Source: Syntrophobacter sp. SbD2 | GTDB taxonomy: Bacteria > Desulfobacterota > Binatia > UBA9968 | Direction of reading: 5' to 3' | Assembly (NCBI GenBank): GCA_945889495.1 | Contig: CAMDBU010000013.1 | Location: 1-61,418 of the forward strand | DNA length: 61,418 nt | Shown: piece after piece, positions 50,810 to 59,981 of the stretch | Numbering within the stretch: the stretch's first letter is position 1 | Layout: each line of letters starts with the position of its first letter | The notes under the pieces: model-generated | The model's database searches: none | The model's input: the letters and a program-made list of their open reading frames with translations, nothing else | Told to the model about the DNA's origin: nothing | Position numbers and translations under genes: made by a program

Positions 50810-50975
50810 GATGTCGCGAAAGATGTGATCTTGGGATAGCAGAGCGATGGCTCAACGACAAGCAGAAAGCGTCAAACCGCTTCGAACCGACTTCGACAAC
50901 GTCATTTGCCGTTCTTGGGTTTGACTTTTTTCCACGGACCGTGACATTTAGCTTCTATCGCGAGGGCTGAATTCA

Positions 50976-51617
50976 ATGAACCGCACGCAAATCATTATCG
51001 TCCGCCACGGTCAGACTGAGTGGAATATTCGCGGCATTCGCCAAGGTTATCTTGATAGCCCGTTGACGGCTCGCGGGCTGGCTCAGGCGAAGGCGCTAGG
51101 ACAGCGCTTGGCGCGGGAAAACTTCACGACACTCTACAGCAGCGATCTCGGCCGGGCGGTGCAGACGGCGCAGGAGGTTGCCAGTGTGACCGGCCATGCT
51201 ATCGTCATGGATGCGCGCTTGCGTGAGCGCCATTTGGGCATTTTTCAAGGGCTCAATGCCGAGGAGATCAACGCCAAGTATCTCGAAGAGCGCAAAGCGA
51301 TGCGCAGTCAGGGGCCGGGTTATGTGATTCCCGGCGGCGAGAGCATGGTCCAGCAGGTTGAGCGCAATATGGCTTGCTTGAATGAATTAGCCGCGCGCCA
51401 TGCCGGCGAGCAGATCGTCGTGGTCACCCATGGCGGCGTGGTCAGCGGCTTTTTCCGCCACACGTTGGAAATATCGCTGGAAGCGCCGCGCAGTTTCGAA
51501 TTCGTCAACGCCGGTATCAATGTTTTCGCCCGCGAGGATGATAACTGGATGCTGCTCACCTGGGGTGATGTCAGTCATCTGGCGCCGGGAGCGGCGTCCG
51601 AGGGTGATGATCCGTAA
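50976..51617 (+). CDS. Histidine phosphatase (phosphoglycerate mutase-like)
   Basis: 213 residues. The catalytic RHGQTEWN (H11) lies near the N-terminus, LYSSDLGRAVQTAQEVA provides the conserved Arg and LRERHLGIFQGLNAEEIN the Glu, and VVTHGGVVSGFFRHTL the second catalytic His. This is the branch-1 family including GpmB, CobC and CobZ. Substrates range from sugar phosphates to alpha-ribazole phosphate. No cobalamin genes are nearby. Confidence 0.88.
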   Translation: MNRTQIIIVRHGQTEWNIRGIRQGYLDSPLTARGLAQAKALGQRLARENFTTLYSSDLGRAVQTAQEVASVTGHAIVMDARLRERHLGIFQGLNAEEINAKYLEERKAMRSQGPGYVIPGGESMVQQVERNMACLNELAARHAGEQIVVVTHGGVVSGFFRHTLEISLEAPRSFEFVNAGINVFAREDDNWMLLTWGDVSHLAPGAASEGDDP

Positions 51618-51639
51618 CCGCCGCTTGGCGGCAGCCGTT

Positions 51640-51686
51640 TCGGGTTTTCGGAGAACGCGAAACTCGCAACTCCTAACTCGAAACTA
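51640..51686. repeat. Palindromic repeat, CGAAACTCGCAACTCCTAACTCGAAAC family (copy 2)
   Basis: GTTTCGGGTTTTCGGAGAAC then GCGAAACTCGCAACTCC and TAACTCGAAACTA. The right edge supplies the TAG stop (51686-51684) of the minus-strand carboxyltransferase gene. It fills the convergent gap after the phosphatase gene. Confidence 0.75.
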
Positions 51687-53147
51687 CACCGCCGTGCGCT
51701 TTTCCATCCGCACCGTAAATCCTGGCTGCTTGATATAAACTTGATTTGAATCTTTGCGCTTGGCCAGCTGCTCGATGATTTTCACCAGCGGCTGGGTGGC
51801 GTCCAAGTATTCCTGCGGCTTGCCGTGATTCGGCAGGGCTTTGACATATTCTTCGCCGGCGAAGTAGTGCAGGATCAAGTCTTCGTCGGATAGATTCACG
51901 CCATATTTTTGCCGCACTTCGGCAAGTGTCGGTTCGACCTGTTCCCAGTGGGTCCAGTCCTTGGCGCGCGGGCGGTTGAGGATCTTATCGCGCACGTTGG
52001 GGTCCATCACTGCGATCGCTTCCTTGCCCCAGATGCCCAGCGCATATTGGATATTTTGATCGGGCACTTCTTTGTAGCGCTCACCGACGATCACATTAAT
52101 CGCTGCCTGGGTGCCGACGAACTGCGACAGCGGCGTGACCATGATCGGGTAGCCGAAATCTTTGCGCACATGGCCGGCTTCTTCCAGCGCTGCCGCCATC
52201 AGGTGCTCCTTGCCGACGATTTTGAGTTGATGGCGCATGTTGGAGATCATGCCGCCGGGCACCTGGTGCTGGTACATGCCCTCGTCGTACTCGGCGGGTT
52301 TGCCGATCGGCAGGCCGTCGCGCTTGGCGACCTCGGTAAAATGTTTCACCACCGGCTCCAACGGCTTCAAATCCACCTGCGGATCGTAGCCCAGCGCTTT
52401 CAGATTGCTGGCGATGTTGAATATCGACGGCTGGGACGAGCCGTTGGCCAACGGCGGGATCGCCGTGTGCAGGATGCGCATCCCCAACTTGACGCCTTCT
52501 AAATAATTCAACGGCGCTTGGCCGCTGTTGCAATGGGCGTGAAACTCCACCGGGATATCGCCGGCGGCTTTTAAGACGACGGGGATTAGCGTGCGCGCTC
52601 GGTCGGGCGTCAACAGGCCGCCGACATCCTTGAAGCAGATACGCCAGGGATGGGTGGCGGCGGCTTCTTTGGCTTTCCTGGCGTAGTATTCGTCGGTGTG
52701 GCGCGGCGACACCGAGTAAATCAGATTGGCCACCGTATCCATGCCATGCTTTTTCAAATCGGCGATCTCTTCGCCGAAGGCGTCATAGTCGTTCCAGCAG
52801 TTCGAAGTCCGCGTCAGCGTCAGGCCGTAGGAGACCAGCCGTTCGACGAGTAGTTTGAGAATGCAATGCGGTGTCTTCTCGAAGGCGCTGTGCATGCCGC
52901 CATGGTAGCGCAGGCGGGTTTTCTTGATCAGTTTGGTGCCTTCCTTGAGCCAGTACCAGGGGTTTTCTTTATGCTCGCGGACATATTTTTTAAAAATCAC
53001 GCTCAAGAAAAATTCCATGGACTCGAAGCCGGCGTCGTCCATATGCGGCAGCGCCGGCAGCATGGAGCCGATCTTCATGTTCAAAGCCCATAGGCTTTGA
53101 TTGCCGTCGCGCACGGTCGTATCGATAAAGCGTACTTGGTTGGTCAT
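51684..53147 (-). CDS. Pyruvate carboxylase/oxaloacetate decarboxylase alpha-type carboxyltransferase-like protein
   Basis: 487 residues from ATG 53147 (GGGGAGG upstream). The HMGL/DRE-TIM barrel is shown by RFIDTTVRDGNQSLWALNMK, the metal-binding HxH in IPVEFHAHCNSGQAPLNYLE, and MYQHQVPGGMISNMRHQLK. The C-terminal conserved carboxylase domain is seen as FGYPIMVTPLSQFVGTQAAI. No biotin-carrier domain (AMKM) is visible at the end and no biotin carboxylase gene is nearby. It may act with a carrier encoded elsewhere, like a transcarboxylase 5S subunit. The stop codon is inside a repeat. Confidence 0.85.
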   Translation of the reverse strand: MTNQVRFIDTTVRDGNQSLWALNMKIGSMLPALPHMDDAGFESMEFFLSVIFKKYVREHKENPWYWLKEGTKLIKKTRLRYHGGMHSAFEKTPHCILKLLVERLVSYGLTLTRTSNCWNDYDAFGEEIADLKKHGMDTVANLIYSVSPRHTDEYYARKAKEAAATHPWRICFKDVGGLLTPDRARTLIPVVLKAAGDIPVEFHAHCNSGQAPLNYLEGVKLGMRILHTAIPPLANGSSQPSIFNIASNLKALGYDPQVDLKPLEPVVKHFTEVAKRDGLPIGKPAEYDEGMYQHQVPGGMISNMRHQLKIVGKEHLMAAALEEAGHVRKDFGYPIMVTPLSQFVGTQAAINVIVGERYKEVPDQNIQYALGIWGKEAIAVMDPNVRDKILNRPRAKDWTHWEQVEPTLAEVRQKYGVNLSDEDLILHYFAGEEYVKALPNHGKPQEYLDATQPLVKIIEQLAKRKDSNQVYIKQPGFTVRMEKRTAV

Positions 53148-53307
53148 GATACCTCCCCGAGGTCGTTCAAGAGTTCGAGTTATGAGTGTCCAAGGTACTG
53201 AATTGGTACCAACTGGAATTCTATCCGAAGTTGATTTGTATAAAGTCTCGTCCCATAGATCAAGGTTCAAGTTTGATCGCGGCCCGCTTGACCGATAGAG
53301 TGACGAG

Positions 53308-54543
53308 ATGGAAAAGCGATTCTTCAAGCCGCGTTCAGCCAATGGCGGTCGGCGCCAGGTTGAAGCGGCCGATGGCGCCGAGCGCGGCCCCTACCAGGCG
53401 CCTTGCCAGCATTATCCTCACTGCATCGGCTGTCCGTTTATCAATCTGCCTTACCCCGAGCAGCTGGTGCGCAAGCGCGCTTTAGTGGCCGAGGCCTTCG
53501 GTAAGTTTCCCAGTTTGCGCGATGTCGAGATCGCCGAGGTGGTGCCGTCGCCGCGCCGTTTGGGCTACCGGGCCCGGGTCAAATTGGTGGTCCGCAAGAG
53601 CGCCGGCTCCATCGCCACCGGACTCTATGTTCCGGGCTCGCACCGGGTAATGGATATCTCTTCCTGTCCGGTGCATCCGCGCCGGGTCAATCAAGTGCTC
53701 GAATACTTGAAATACCGCGCCCTGGAGTTGGGCATCCTGCCCTATGACGAGCGCGACGACAGCGGCGATCTGCGCTACGTCGACTTTCGTTACAGCTTCG
53801 CGCGTCAGGAAGTTAGTGTCACCTTAGTCGGGCGCCATCCGGTGTTGCCCGAAGGCGAAAAATTGGCCCGCGCGCTGCAGCGCAAATTTTCCTTCGTCAC
53901 CGGAGTGATTCTCAACATCAACGAAGAGCGCGGCAACGTCATCTGGGGCGCGGTCAATCGCATGCTGTCGGGGCGCGAGACCCTGCTGGAGCAGATCGGC
54001 GCCCTCAAGCTAGTCTATCCCGCCGGCGTGTTCTCCCAGTCCAATCCCCACACGGCGCAAAAACTTTACGACCATGTGGTCGAGTTGGCGCAACTCACCG
54101 GCAAGGAAAATGTCCTCGACCTCTATTGCGGCGTCGGCCCGATCACGCTCAACCTCGCCCCCGGCGCGCGCCAGGTGTGGGGCATCGATGACAATGAAGC
54201 GAGCATCGTCACCGCCAAGCAAAACGCCCGGCGCAACGGCATCGGCAACAGCCGCTTCAGCGCCGGCGACGCCGCGGCGCAGATCGAAGCGCTGCGCGCG
54301 CAATTGACCGGTCTCGACCTGATCGTCGTCAATCCACCGCGCAAGGGCATTCAGGCGGCCGCCTTAGGCGCGATTCTCGATATCGACGCTGCGCGCATGA
54401 TCTATGTCTCCTGCGAACCCACCAGTTTGGCGCGCGACTTGGACAAGCTTTTGGCAGCCGGCTTTCGCGTTGAGTCGGCGCGCGCGTTCGATATGTTTCC
54501 CCAGACCGCCGAGGTCGAAACCGTGGCGCTGCTTCAACGGTGA
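53308..54543 (+). CDS. RlmD/RumA-family 23S rRNA (uracil-5) methyltransferase
   Basis: 411 residues. N-terminal FeS-type cysteines are C33, C39 and C42 in APCQHYPHCIGCPFINLP, with a possible fourth in SSCPVHPRRVN. The SAM site is VLDLYCGVGPITLNLAPGAR, then LDLIVVNPPRKG and the catalytic Cys in IYVSCEPTSLARDL (C369). It lacks the N-terminal TRAM domain of RlmD. Relatives methylate U1939 or U747 of 23S rRNA, or tRNA U54. A VOC gene follows closely. Confidence 0.9.
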   Translation: MEKRFFKPRSANGGRRQVEAADGAERGPYQAPCQHYPHCIGCPFINLPYPEQLVRKRALVAEAFGKFPSLRDVEIAEVVPSPRRLGYRARVKLVVRKSAGSIATGLYVPGSHRVMDISSCPVHPRRVNQVLEYLKYRALELGILPYDERDDSGDLRYVDFRYSFARQEVSVTLVGRHPVLPEGEKLARALQRKFSFVTGVILNINEERGNVIWGAVNRMLSGRETLLEQIGALKLVYPAGVFSQSNPHTAQKLYDHVVELAQLTGKENVLDLYCGVGPITLNLAPGARQVWGIDDNEASIVTAKQNARRNGIGNSRFSAGDAAAQIEALRAQLTGLDLIVVNPPRKGIQAAALGAILDIDAARMIYVSCEPTSLARDLDKLLAAGFRVESARAFDMFPQTAEVETVALLQR

Positions 54544-54614
54544 ATGGACCGGTTGGGTTTTTCGTCGGGCTGTGCTTTGATGGGCAAAATTTAATTTCCG
54601 AGCGGAGGATAGCG

Positions 54615-55055
54615 ATGGCTGATTTACAAGTTCAAGGCGTGGTCCATTGGTCGATCCCGGTCAACGATCTGGACGAGTCGGAAAAGTTCTACGGCGAGAT
54701 TCTCGGTCTCGAGTCCAAGGGGCGCTTGGGCGGCTCGAAGATGTCGTGCTTCAAGGCAGGTAGCCACGACATTCTACTATGCGAGCGCAAGGAGGCGCTG
54801 ACCCGCACGCCGCAGCAGGACAACCGCTTACACCATGCTTTCATGGTCAGTCCGGACATGTGGGAGCGCGGCGCTAAATTATTGCACGAGAAGGGCGTCA
54901 AGGTCGCCGAAGCGGTGGTCTACCGCGAGAAGGGACACTTCACCGGCCGTGAGCTCTATTTCCTCGATCCCAGCGGCAATATGTTGGAGCTCTGCGATCC
55001 CAACTGGAAGCCGGGCATGCCAACGCCGAGTTACGAAGAAATCGTCGGCAAATAG
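54615..55055 (+). CDS. VOC-family (glyoxalase/bleomycin-resistance/dioxygenase fold) protein
   Basis: 146 residues from ATG 54615 (GCGGAGG upstream). It has the beta-alpha-beta-beta-beta repeats of the VOC fold: VVHWSIPVNDLDESEKFYGE, SCFKAGSHDILLCERK and LYFLDPSGNMLELCDPN. Likely metal ligands are H11, H73 or H74, and E125. The family includes extradiol dioxygenases, glyoxalases and fosfomycin enzymes. It is followed at about 100 bases by an amidohydrolase gene, so a ring-cleavage role is possible. Confidence 0.85.
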   Translation: MADLQVQGVVHWSIPVNDLDESEKFYGEILGLESKGRLGGSKMSCFKAGSHDILLCERKEALTRTPQQDNRLHHAFMVSPDMWERGAKLLHEKGVKVAEAVVYREKGHFTGRELYFLDPSGNMLELCDPNWKPGMPTPSYEEIVGK

Positions 55056-55161
55056 CCGGTGGCGCTGGCCTCAGGGCTTGCCGCCAACGCCGGTTTGATC
55101 TATTTAAAAGTTAGACGTATTGCGCGACAACTAAAATCACCCATAGCGGAGGAGAGCTGTA

Positions 55162-56295
55162 ATGAAAGACGGATTTAAAGTCATCGATGCCGACCGGCAT
55201 ATTTTAGAGCCCACCGATCTCTATCAACGATACCTGCCGGAAAAGTTTCGTAGCCGGGTGCGCTTGGCCGGTCCAAACCAGACCGTGCGCGAAGTCGACG
55301 GCAAGCCGGTGTCCGATTCGGCGACCCGGCCCAATCGCGTTACCGAAGATTACGGCTATATTTTTTCTGCGTCGCAGCGCTGGCGCGAATGCTTCGCCGA
55401 CGCCTACGCCAACAAATTCGATCCGGCCTCCAACATCCGCGACATGGAGCGCGAGGGCATCGACATCTCGGTGCTGTTTCCGACCATCGGCCTGTACATC
55501 ATGTGGCGCGACGATATCGATCCCGAGCTGAGCGCGGCGATCTGCCGGGCCTACAACACCTGGCTCGCCGATTACTGCGATCACGACCGTAAGCGTTTAT
55601 ACGGCGTCATGCTGCTGCCGTTGCAAGACCCCAAGCGCGCGGTCGAAGAATTGAAATACGCCCGCGAGAAGTTGGGCCTGGTCGGCATCTTCTGGCGCCC
55701 CAACACCATGTGCGGGCGCAATTTTTCCAGCCCGGACTACTATCCGATTTATGACGTCTGTTCCGAATTGGGCGTGACCATCTGTGTCCACGAAGGCGCG
55801 CGCACCGTGCTGCCGCAGTTGGGCAGCGACCGTTATAGCGAGTTCGGCCGCCATGTCGCCTGTCATCCGTTGGAGCAGATGATGTCGTGCTTGAACTTCT
55901 GCGCCGACGGCGTCTTAGAGAAGTTCCCCAAACTCAAAGTCGCCCATCTCGAATCGGGTTGCGGCTGGGTGCCATTTTGGCTTGAACGCATGGACGAACA
56001 CTGGGAACATGAATCCCATGGCTCGGCCAAGATCACCAAGGAAAAGCCCAGCTACTATTTCAAGAAAAACTGCTGGGTCAGCTGCGAAGCGGGGGAGGAA
56101 TTGGCGCCGGTGTTCTGCGACCATGTGGGCGACGATTACCTGATGATCGCCACCGACTATCCGCATAGCGACGCCATCGATAAGTTTCCCGACAAGACCG
56201 TCGGCGCGATCAGCAGCAACGATAAAATCTCCAAGGCGTCACGGACGAAGATTTTGTGGGACAACCCAACCAAGGCGTTCGGCCTCGGGGCGTAA
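55162..56295 (+). CDS. Amidohydrolase-2 family metal-dependent hydrolase
   Basis: 377 residues; CGGAGGAG lies upstream of the ATG. Metal motifs are intact: VIDADRHILEPTDLYQRYLP, VTICVHEGARTVL and MIATDYPHSDAIDKFPDKT. It also has RDMEREGIDISVLFPTIGLY and EKFPKLKVAHLESGCGWVPF. Nearest in plan to the gene at 41144. It lies downstream of the VOC gene on the same strand. Probably acts on an organic-acid or ring-fission product. Confidence 0.9.
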   Translation: MKDGFKVIDADRHILEPTDLYQRYLPEKFRSRVRLAGPNQTVREVDGKPVSDSATRPNRVTEDYGYIFSASQRWRECFADAYANKFDPASNIRDMEREGIDISVLFPTIGLYIMWRDDIDPELSAAICRAYNTWLADYCDHDRKRLYGVMLLPLQDPKRAVEELKYAREKLGLVGIFWRPNTMCGRNFSSPDYYPIYDVCSELGVTICVHEGARTVLPQLGSDRYSEFGRHVACHPLEQMMSCLNFCADGVLEKFPKLKVAHLESGCGWVPFWLERMDEHWEHESHGSAKITKEKPSYYFKKNCWVSCEAGEELAPVFCDHVGDDYLMIATDYPHSDAIDKFPDKTVGAISSNDKISKASRTKILWDNPTKAFGLGA

Positions 56296-56325
56296 CCGGC
56301 AAATCCGTCCGTGCAAACTGACAGT

Positions 56326-56362
56326 CAACAAGGCCTGGATCATCATGATCCGGGCCTTGTTG
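56326..56362. repeat. Perfect long hairpin between the amidohydrolase and HPF genes
   Basis: CAACAAGGCCTGGATCATCA then TGATCCGGGCCTTGTTG: a 17-base stem with a single mismatch. It is 30 bases after the stop of the amidohydrolase. The sequence after it is GCGTTTGGCG rather than a run of T, so it may be a rho-independent-like terminator with a weak tail or an mRNA 3-prime stabiliser. Confidence 0.75.
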
Positions 56363-56474
56363 CGTTTGGCGAGGCGAAAATTAATTCGCCGCTCGATCGA
56401 ATAGTATTTCCCCCACGCGCTAGTTTTGCGTTACACTCTAACCGTGGATCTTAGCTAACGGAGGATCAGCGTCT

Positions 56475-57100
56475 ATGAAACTTCCCTTGCAGATCACCTT
56501 TCGTCATATGCCGCCATCGCCGGCCATCGAGGAAAACATTCGCGAGAAGGCCGCCAAGCTCGACGAGCTGCACGATGGCATCATCGGTTGCCGGGTGGCG
56601 GTCGAAGCACCGCACCGGCACCACCACAAAGGCAAGGCCTATGTGGTGCGCATCGATCTGACCGTGCCCGGCGGCGAGCTGGTCATCAACCGCGAGCCTA
56701 AACGATTGATCCCGAAAAAAGCCCAAGGCGATGGCGAGATCGACAAAGATTTCGCCGAGTCCCACGAGCCCAGCAAGCATGCCGCCCATGAAGATCTTTA
56801 CGTCGCGATTCGCGATGCCTTCAACGCGGCCGGACGCAAGCTCCAAGATCACGCCCGGCGGCGTCGAGGCGAAGTAAAGATTCATGAGCCGGCGGCGACC
56901 GCCCGGGTGACTAAGCTATTTCCCTTCGAAGACTATGGATTTCTCGAAACCAGCGATGGCCGGGAGCTTTTTTTTCACAAGAGAATAGTGTCCTGGCGCC
57001 GGGCTACGGCCGGCTGGCGGTGGGACAGCAAGTGCATTTTGCCGAAGAGCTGGGTGACAAGGGGCCGCAGGCGAGTACCGTGCGCGTAGCCGGCAAGTGA
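56475..57100 (+). pseudogene. HPF/RaiA ribosome-binding protein with cold-shock domain, frameshifted near the end
   Basis: The N-terminal S30AE domain (residues 1-110: MKLPLQITFRHMPPSPAIEE, YVVRIDLTVPGGELVINRE) binds the small ribosomal subunit; HPF proteins store ribosomes in stasis. The C-terminal cold-shock part starts VTKLFPFEDYGFLETSDG. After HK (56976-56981) two extra bases AG (56982-56983) shift the frame to an odd tail ending at 57089. Removing AG gives NSVLAPGYGRLAVGQQVHFA and EELGDKGPQASTVRVAGK, the normal ending, stopping at TGA 57098-57100. Either a recent mutation or a sequencing error. Confidence 0.8.
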
Positions 57101-57121
57101 ACTTGTCGGGCTAAGACGATC

Positions 57122-59521
57122 TCAAGACGGGATTGGCAGTGAGTGGGGCACGGTGAAGGTGAATTTGGAGCCTTCGCCGGGGCGGCTTTCGACCTGAATA
57201 TCGCCATGCATCAGGCCGAGATAGTTCTTAACAATGCTTAGCCCTAGGCCGACGCCGTTGAATTCTCCGGTGTGCGCTTCGCGGATCTGCTCGAACGCCT
57301 TGAAAATTCTCTCCATGTCTTCCGGTTCGATGCCAATCCCGGTGTCGGCGACGCAAAACTCCACGCGGTGTTGTTCCTGAACATTTTTTATTTTTACGAA
57401 GATATGCCCCTGCGGGGTAAATTTAAACGCATTGCCGATCAGGTTTTGGAGGATTTCTTCGAGCTTGGTCTCGTCCGTGACGATCTCCGGCAGGTCGGTG
57501 TCAACGTCCCAACGAACCTCTAACCCCTTCGTACGGTTGAGCTGCTCGACATGGCCTTGCACATGGGTAACGACGTCTTCGATATCGACCGTGGACAATT
57601 CCAATGACATCTTCTTGGCGTCCAGGCGGGACAGCGCTAACACGTCGTTGACCAGCTTGAGAAGAAACCGCGAGTGGTGGCGGATCTTTTCCATGGAGGT
57701 CTTTTGTTCGGCATTGATCGCTCCCCAAAAGCCATCGCTGGTCAGTTCGGCATTGCCCATAATCACGTTCAGCGGCGTGCGCAGTTCATGGGACATGGCG
57801 GAGATGAATTCCGATTTGGCGCGGTTGGCCTCGTCCAGTTCTTTGTTAGTACAGGCCAATTGCTGGGCGCGCTGCTCCGATTCGCGAAACAGGTTGGCTT
57901 TTTCGACCGCCACGGCTAGCTGTTCGGACATCGACGTCAGCAGCCGAGTTTCCTCATCAGTCAGTTTGCGCGGGGACTGGCCGCTAAACAAGATGGCGCC
58001 AAATACCCTGGCGTGGGTTTTTATCGGAATGACCGCGAAGAAACCCAAGTTGGCATTGGCCGTGGCTTGAGTGGTGCTGAGTGCGGCGTATCGCGGATCG
58101 CTCCGCACATCCTCGAATATCAATGGCTCGCCGGTTTCAGTGACCCGGCCGATCACGCCGGCGCCGCGGTTGAGTGTGCGCACGGTCGTCGCATGTTCGG
58201 GGTCCGTGGCAAAAGATGTCTGGAGCACGAGCTTATCGCCCGCATCGTTGAAAAGGAACACCCGGATACTTTCAAAGTGAAAGGTTTTCGTGGTCATCGG
58301 GATGATCGCGTTCAGGATGTCCTTTAGATCCAAGGATTCGTTCACCGCCGTGGTGACGCTATAAAGCGCGGAAATTTCCTTGGTTCTCTGCTCGACCTTT
58401 TCTTCCAAGGTGGCATAGGAATTTTGCAGAGCAGCGGTCATCTTGTTGAATTCCGTCGCGAGCTCTTCGATCTCATCGCCAGTTTTGACCGTGGTGCGAT
58501 GCTCCAGGCTCCCCGCGCCAATGGTCGCTACGTCCTCGCGCAGCAGTTGTATCGGTCGGGTGATCTTCTGGCTCACCCAGGCGATGATGAAGGCGCCAAC
58601 CAGTAGGCCGGTTATGAGGAAGGCGACCGCCAAGCGTCTCAGCAGGTAAACGTGAGCTAGCGCAGCATCGACGGGCTCTTCGATAATCACCGCCCAACCG
58701 AGTTCGGGCACTGGCGCATAGGTGACCAACACTCGATCGCCGGTTAACCCTCTACCTTCCTGTGCCGGAGTCTTGTCGGCCAGCGTTGGGTTTCGTAAGA
58801 ACTTGTCGACGCCATCGACCTGTCGCAGATCCAATCGTTTGAGCACTGTGCCGGGATCCTTGTGAGCGATGAGATTTTCTTGGCCGTCGACTAGGTAGGC
58901 ATAACCCGCGGCGCCGAACTTAATCTTGCCGATAGCTTCCCAGAGAAACGATAGATCCGCCTCCGCTGAGACCACGCCCGCGACGCTCTGAGCGACGCCC
59001 CAGAGCGGTATCGCCAGAGTCACGTAGGGTTGTGCCTGGGATGAGGTGTGGACGGGGCTAATATAAACCTCGCCCTTGAGTGCTTTGACGAAACTCGCAG
59101 CTTTGCTCTGATCAGTCAGGTCAGAAGGGAAGTAGACCTTCCGGTCGGATACTTTGATGATCTCCATGCCCTGGGCATCGATAATCGAGGCATGGGTGAA
59201 GCTGGTGTCGTTCTTCACGAGCAATCCGAGAAGTAATTTCTGCTCCTTTTCGCCGAGCTGGTAGAGACTCAAAGCCAAAGCATTATCCGAAAAGCGATCG
59301 ATCTTACGCCGGACAAAATTACGAATCCGGTCACTCGTCAGCTCGGCAATCTCGGACTGCAAGGCGGCGGCATCTTGGTGAATCTGCCAGACCATATACG
59401 AGTAGCCGATGCCGACGACTAGCGAGAGCGCGAGGCCAAAAAGACTCAGACCCCATAAGAGCAGTCGGCGCCGAATTCCGCCGCCGCGGAAAGGAGCCAG
59501 GAGTCTTCGCCAGATATTCAT
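57122..59521 (-). CDS. Membrane sensor histidine kinase: Cache, HAMP, GAF, kinase
   Basis: 799 residues. Two membrane spans (about 20-43 and 296-318) flank an extracellular Cache-like sensor domain. A HAMP linker (KITRPIQLLREDVATIGAGS), a GAF domain (about 385-540; TKTFHFESIRVFLFNDAGDK) and a HisKA/HATPase core follow, with phospho-acceptor H578 in SAMSHELRTPLNVIMG, N in LIGNAFKFTP, DTGIGIEP and GVGLGLSIV. The GAF may sense an intracellular small molecule. No response regulator is adjacent, so this is an orphan kinase whose partner is unknown. The ligand is also unknown. Confidence 0.9.
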   Translation of the reverse strand: MNIWRRLLAPFRGGGIRRRLLLWGLSLFGLALSLVVGIGYSYMVWQIHQDAAALQSEIAELTSDRIRNFVRRKIDRFSDNALALSLYQLGEKEQKLLLGLLVKNDTSFTHASIIDAQGMEIIKVSDRKVYFPSDLTDQSKAASFVKALKGEVYISPVHTSSQAQPYVTLAIPLWGVAQSVAGVVSAEADLSFLWEAIGKIKFGAAGYAYLVDGQENLIAHKDPGTVLKRLDLRQVDGVDKFLRNPTLADKTPAQEGRGLTGDRVLVTYAPVPELGWAVIIEEPVDAALAHVYLLRRLAVAFLITGLLVGAFIIAWVSQKITRPIQLLREDVATIGAGSLEHRTTVKTGDEIEELATEFNKMTAALQNSYATLEEKVEQRTKEISALYSVTTAVNESLDLKDILNAIIPMTTKTFHFESIRVFLFNDAGDKLVLQTSFATDPEHATTVRTLNRGAGVIGRVTETGEPLIFEDVRSDPRYAALSTTQATANANLGFFAVIPIKTHARVFGAILFSGQSPRKLTDEETRLLTSMSEQLAVAVEKANLFRESEQRAQQLACTNKELDEANRAKSEFISAMSHELRTPLNVIMGNAELTSDGFWGAINAEQKTSMEKIRHHSRFLLKLVNDVLALSRLDAKKMSLELSTVDIEDVVTHVQGHVEQLNRTKGLEVRWDVDTDLPEIVTDETKLEEILQNLIGNAFKFTPQGHIFVKIKNVQEQHRVEFCVADTGIGIEPEDMERIFKAFEQIREAHTGEFNGVGLGLSIVKNYLGLMHGDIQVESRPGEGSKFTFTVPHSLPIPS

Positions 59522-59981
59522 CGTCGTTTTTTAGTCTTACAAATTGCGTAGAATCGGCCAGGGTGCGTAATAAAAATAGCTGTACGACAGTCTAGTAAGT
59601 GTTGGCAATCTTCGCCAGGTGCTGACGTTGATGTGATTATCGATCACGTACCGTACAGTTTCATACCTACCGCAGGTAAATTAGTCAGTTATCTCCCATG
59701 GAGTCCTTAGGCAGCAGGAATTATGCCACCTATTCCAGGACATTCCCTTGGCTCCTAACCTCCTAAAGCTTCTAATGAATTAACTAGATTGCTCTATTAC
59801 TACCGATAGGGATGGATGGAAAGCCCGGTAATTTGGCCGAAAATGGACTGAGTTGTGGGACGAAAAATACGTTAGTAGAGCCGGGAATTATTTGATTTGA
59901 GCATTCTTAAGTTTCTGGTGTGGACGGCGAACAGGTTCAACCGCCGGGTAAGATTTCAACAAAGCGACTGGATAGGCGGAG
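59522..59981. other. Gene-free stretch between the kinase and a binding-protein gene
   Basis: I see no gene, repeat or RNA in about 460 bases. The composition is more AT-rich than the surrounding genes. The kinase promoter should lie in the first 100-200 bases. Confidence 0.5.
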
